From positions 310,001 through 374,000 of the forward strand of contig NZ_LGTQ01000005.1 of NCBI RefSeq assembly GCF_001306455.1: a stretch of DNA of 64,000 bases, in the 5' to 3' direction. The notes under the pieces are model-generated. The model was not told the origin of the DNA and did not search any database. It saw only the letters and a program-made list of their open reading frames with translations. The position numbers were made by a program, and so were the translations under genes. This document shows positions 63,400 through 64,000 of the stretch, one piece after another (positions within the stretch are counted from its first letter, which is position 1; each line of letters opens with the position of its first letter). This stretch comes from Jiulongibacter sediminis (GTDB lineage Bacteria; Bacteroidota; Bacteroidia; Cytophagales; Spirosomataceae).

Positions 63400-64000
63400 T
63401 TAGACCATTTCTGTTACGGGTTGATCAGGTCGGGTATAGTTGAAACGTTTCTTTATCTCGGGTATAGCATAGGCGTCTAGTCCGTTGATAGATGCGACAT
63501 CTCCAACTTCTAAATGGAGAAAGCCGTCATCTTGTAGCATTTCTTCTTTGACATAAATGCCCTGAATCTCTCCGATCATAAGTATGGTTCCGTTGACTTT
63601 TATCGGAATTTCCTCAACATATTTCATCATAATCTGAACAGGACTTTCGGCGACAAAAGGGGCTGGCCAGTCATTACGATATTTAGGGGTCAAGCCTGTT
63701 TTGTCAAATTCAGAAATATCCTCTGCATATTTGGCAGAACAGTGGTGTGCCTCGCTCAAAAAAGATTCAGCGATGTGATTTATAGTGTAATACTTACTCT
63801 TGAGGATATTCTCATAGGTGTGTCTTGGCACGGTAGGCGGCCTGAGAATAAAACCTAATAGAGCCGGGTCGGAACCAAGATGCGTTACAGAAGAAAAAGT
63901 CCCGATATTTTCCACACCTTTTGCTGACAATGTGCCAATCAAATTCGCAGATTTATATCCAGAGCACGAGTTGACCAGGTTTGCCCGAAATAAACGGTCA
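63400..64000 (-). CDS. Flavin reductase-like FMN-binding protein (5' end cut by window)
   Basis: A protein of the flavin reductase (FMN-binding split-barrel) family, first gene visible of the photolyase operon. The frame runs open past the right edge of the window, beginning here with [28 protein letters not shown], so the start codon is outside. Matches: [37 protein letters not shown], and [12 protein letters not shown]. It may supply reduced flavin to the photolyases or act independently. Confidence 0.88.
   Translation of the reverse strand, partial: DRLFRANLVNSCSGYKSANLIGTLSAKGVENIGTFSSVTHLGSDPALLGFILRPPTVPRHTYENILKSKYYTINHIAESFLSEAHHCSAKYAEDISEFDKTGLTPKYRNDWPAPFVAESPVQIMMKYVEEIPIKVNGTILMIGEIQGIYVKEEMLQDDGFLHLEVGDVASINGLDAYAIPEIKKRFNYTRPDQPVTEMV

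Noticed and set aside
63235-63480. 81-codon plus-strand frame near the right end
   Set aside because: It is antisense to the DUF2256 gene and to the end of the flavin reductase-like gene, both of which have strong family motifs.
1-64000. CRISPR arrays, tRNA and rRNA genes, insertion sequences, prophage or restriction and defence genes
   Set aside because: I looked for repeat-spacer patterns, cloverleaf-like intergenic segments, transposase motifs and defence-type domains and found none that I could support. Small elements could still be missed without computation.

Overview
The window looks like a chromosomal segment of a Bacteroidota bacterium, most likely a free-living marine or soil member of Cytophagales. 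The base composition is moderately AT-rich. Evidence for the assignment: a type IX secretion (T9SS) C-terminal sorting domain, two PorE-like TPR/beta-propeller/CRD/OmpA proteins, the Bacteroidota form of RNA polymerase omega, BshB1 of bacillithiol synthesis, an OstA-like LPS-export protein, and several promoters of the Bacteroidota type (TTTG or TTG, about 20 nt, then TAnnTTTG). Genus-level assignment is not possible from the sequence alone. No rRNA, tRNA, CRISPR array, insertion sequence or phage gene was recognised.

Layout. 0-20.7 kb is mostly housekeeping: nth, a MOSC protein, an EVE-domain protein, two secreted or lipid-anchored proteins, thrS-infC, then (minus) rpoZ, bamD, a T9SS cargo protein and an OstA-like protein; then tilS, a PorE-like protein, recN, a short operon of a lipoprotein with SCO1 and a cytochrome c, and (minus) coaX, an outer-membrane protein and lptC. 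20.7-25.9 kb is a sugar-catabolism module: a divergent MFS transporter, two Gfo/Idh/MocA oxidoreductases and a TIM-barrel isomerase. 26.3-29.9 kb is a nitrogen module: a PII protein with an unusual T-loop, an ammonium channel and a beta-barrel porin. 30-36 kb holds mgtE-dtd, rhodanese, PASTA, riboflavin synthase, a DUF1684 protein, and an Lrp regulator divergent from alanine dehydrogenase. 36.2-40.2 kb is a carotenoid operon (crtI, crtB, a broken gene, crtZ) behind a strong palindromic operator, followed by a class B1 metallo-beta-lactamase-like gene. 40-46 kb contains hemJ, a second PorE-like gene, trxB, an M23/LysM peptidase and bshB1. 46-55.4 kb is a surface-polysaccharide region (glycosyltransferases, YfhO, FkbM and DUF268 proteins, flippase). 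55.4-59.9 kb (minus) is a putative periplasmic and cytoplasmic sugar-oxidation operon (large cytochrome c protein, Tat-exported TIM barrel, SDR). 60-64 kb (minus) is a tightly overlapping light-response and DNA-repair operon: flavin reductase-like, DUF2256, an FeS-type (6-4) photolyase, a divergent photolyase/cryptochrome, and a TIGR03643 protein.

Most worth following up: the photolyase operon with its two uncharacterised small partners and a flavoprotein lacking several canonical active-site residues; the nearly perfect palindromes in front of crtI; the decayed gene inside the crt operon; the B1 beta-lactamase fold protein at its end; and the 14-bp inverted repeat plus sigma-54-like element in front of the first PorE-like gene.
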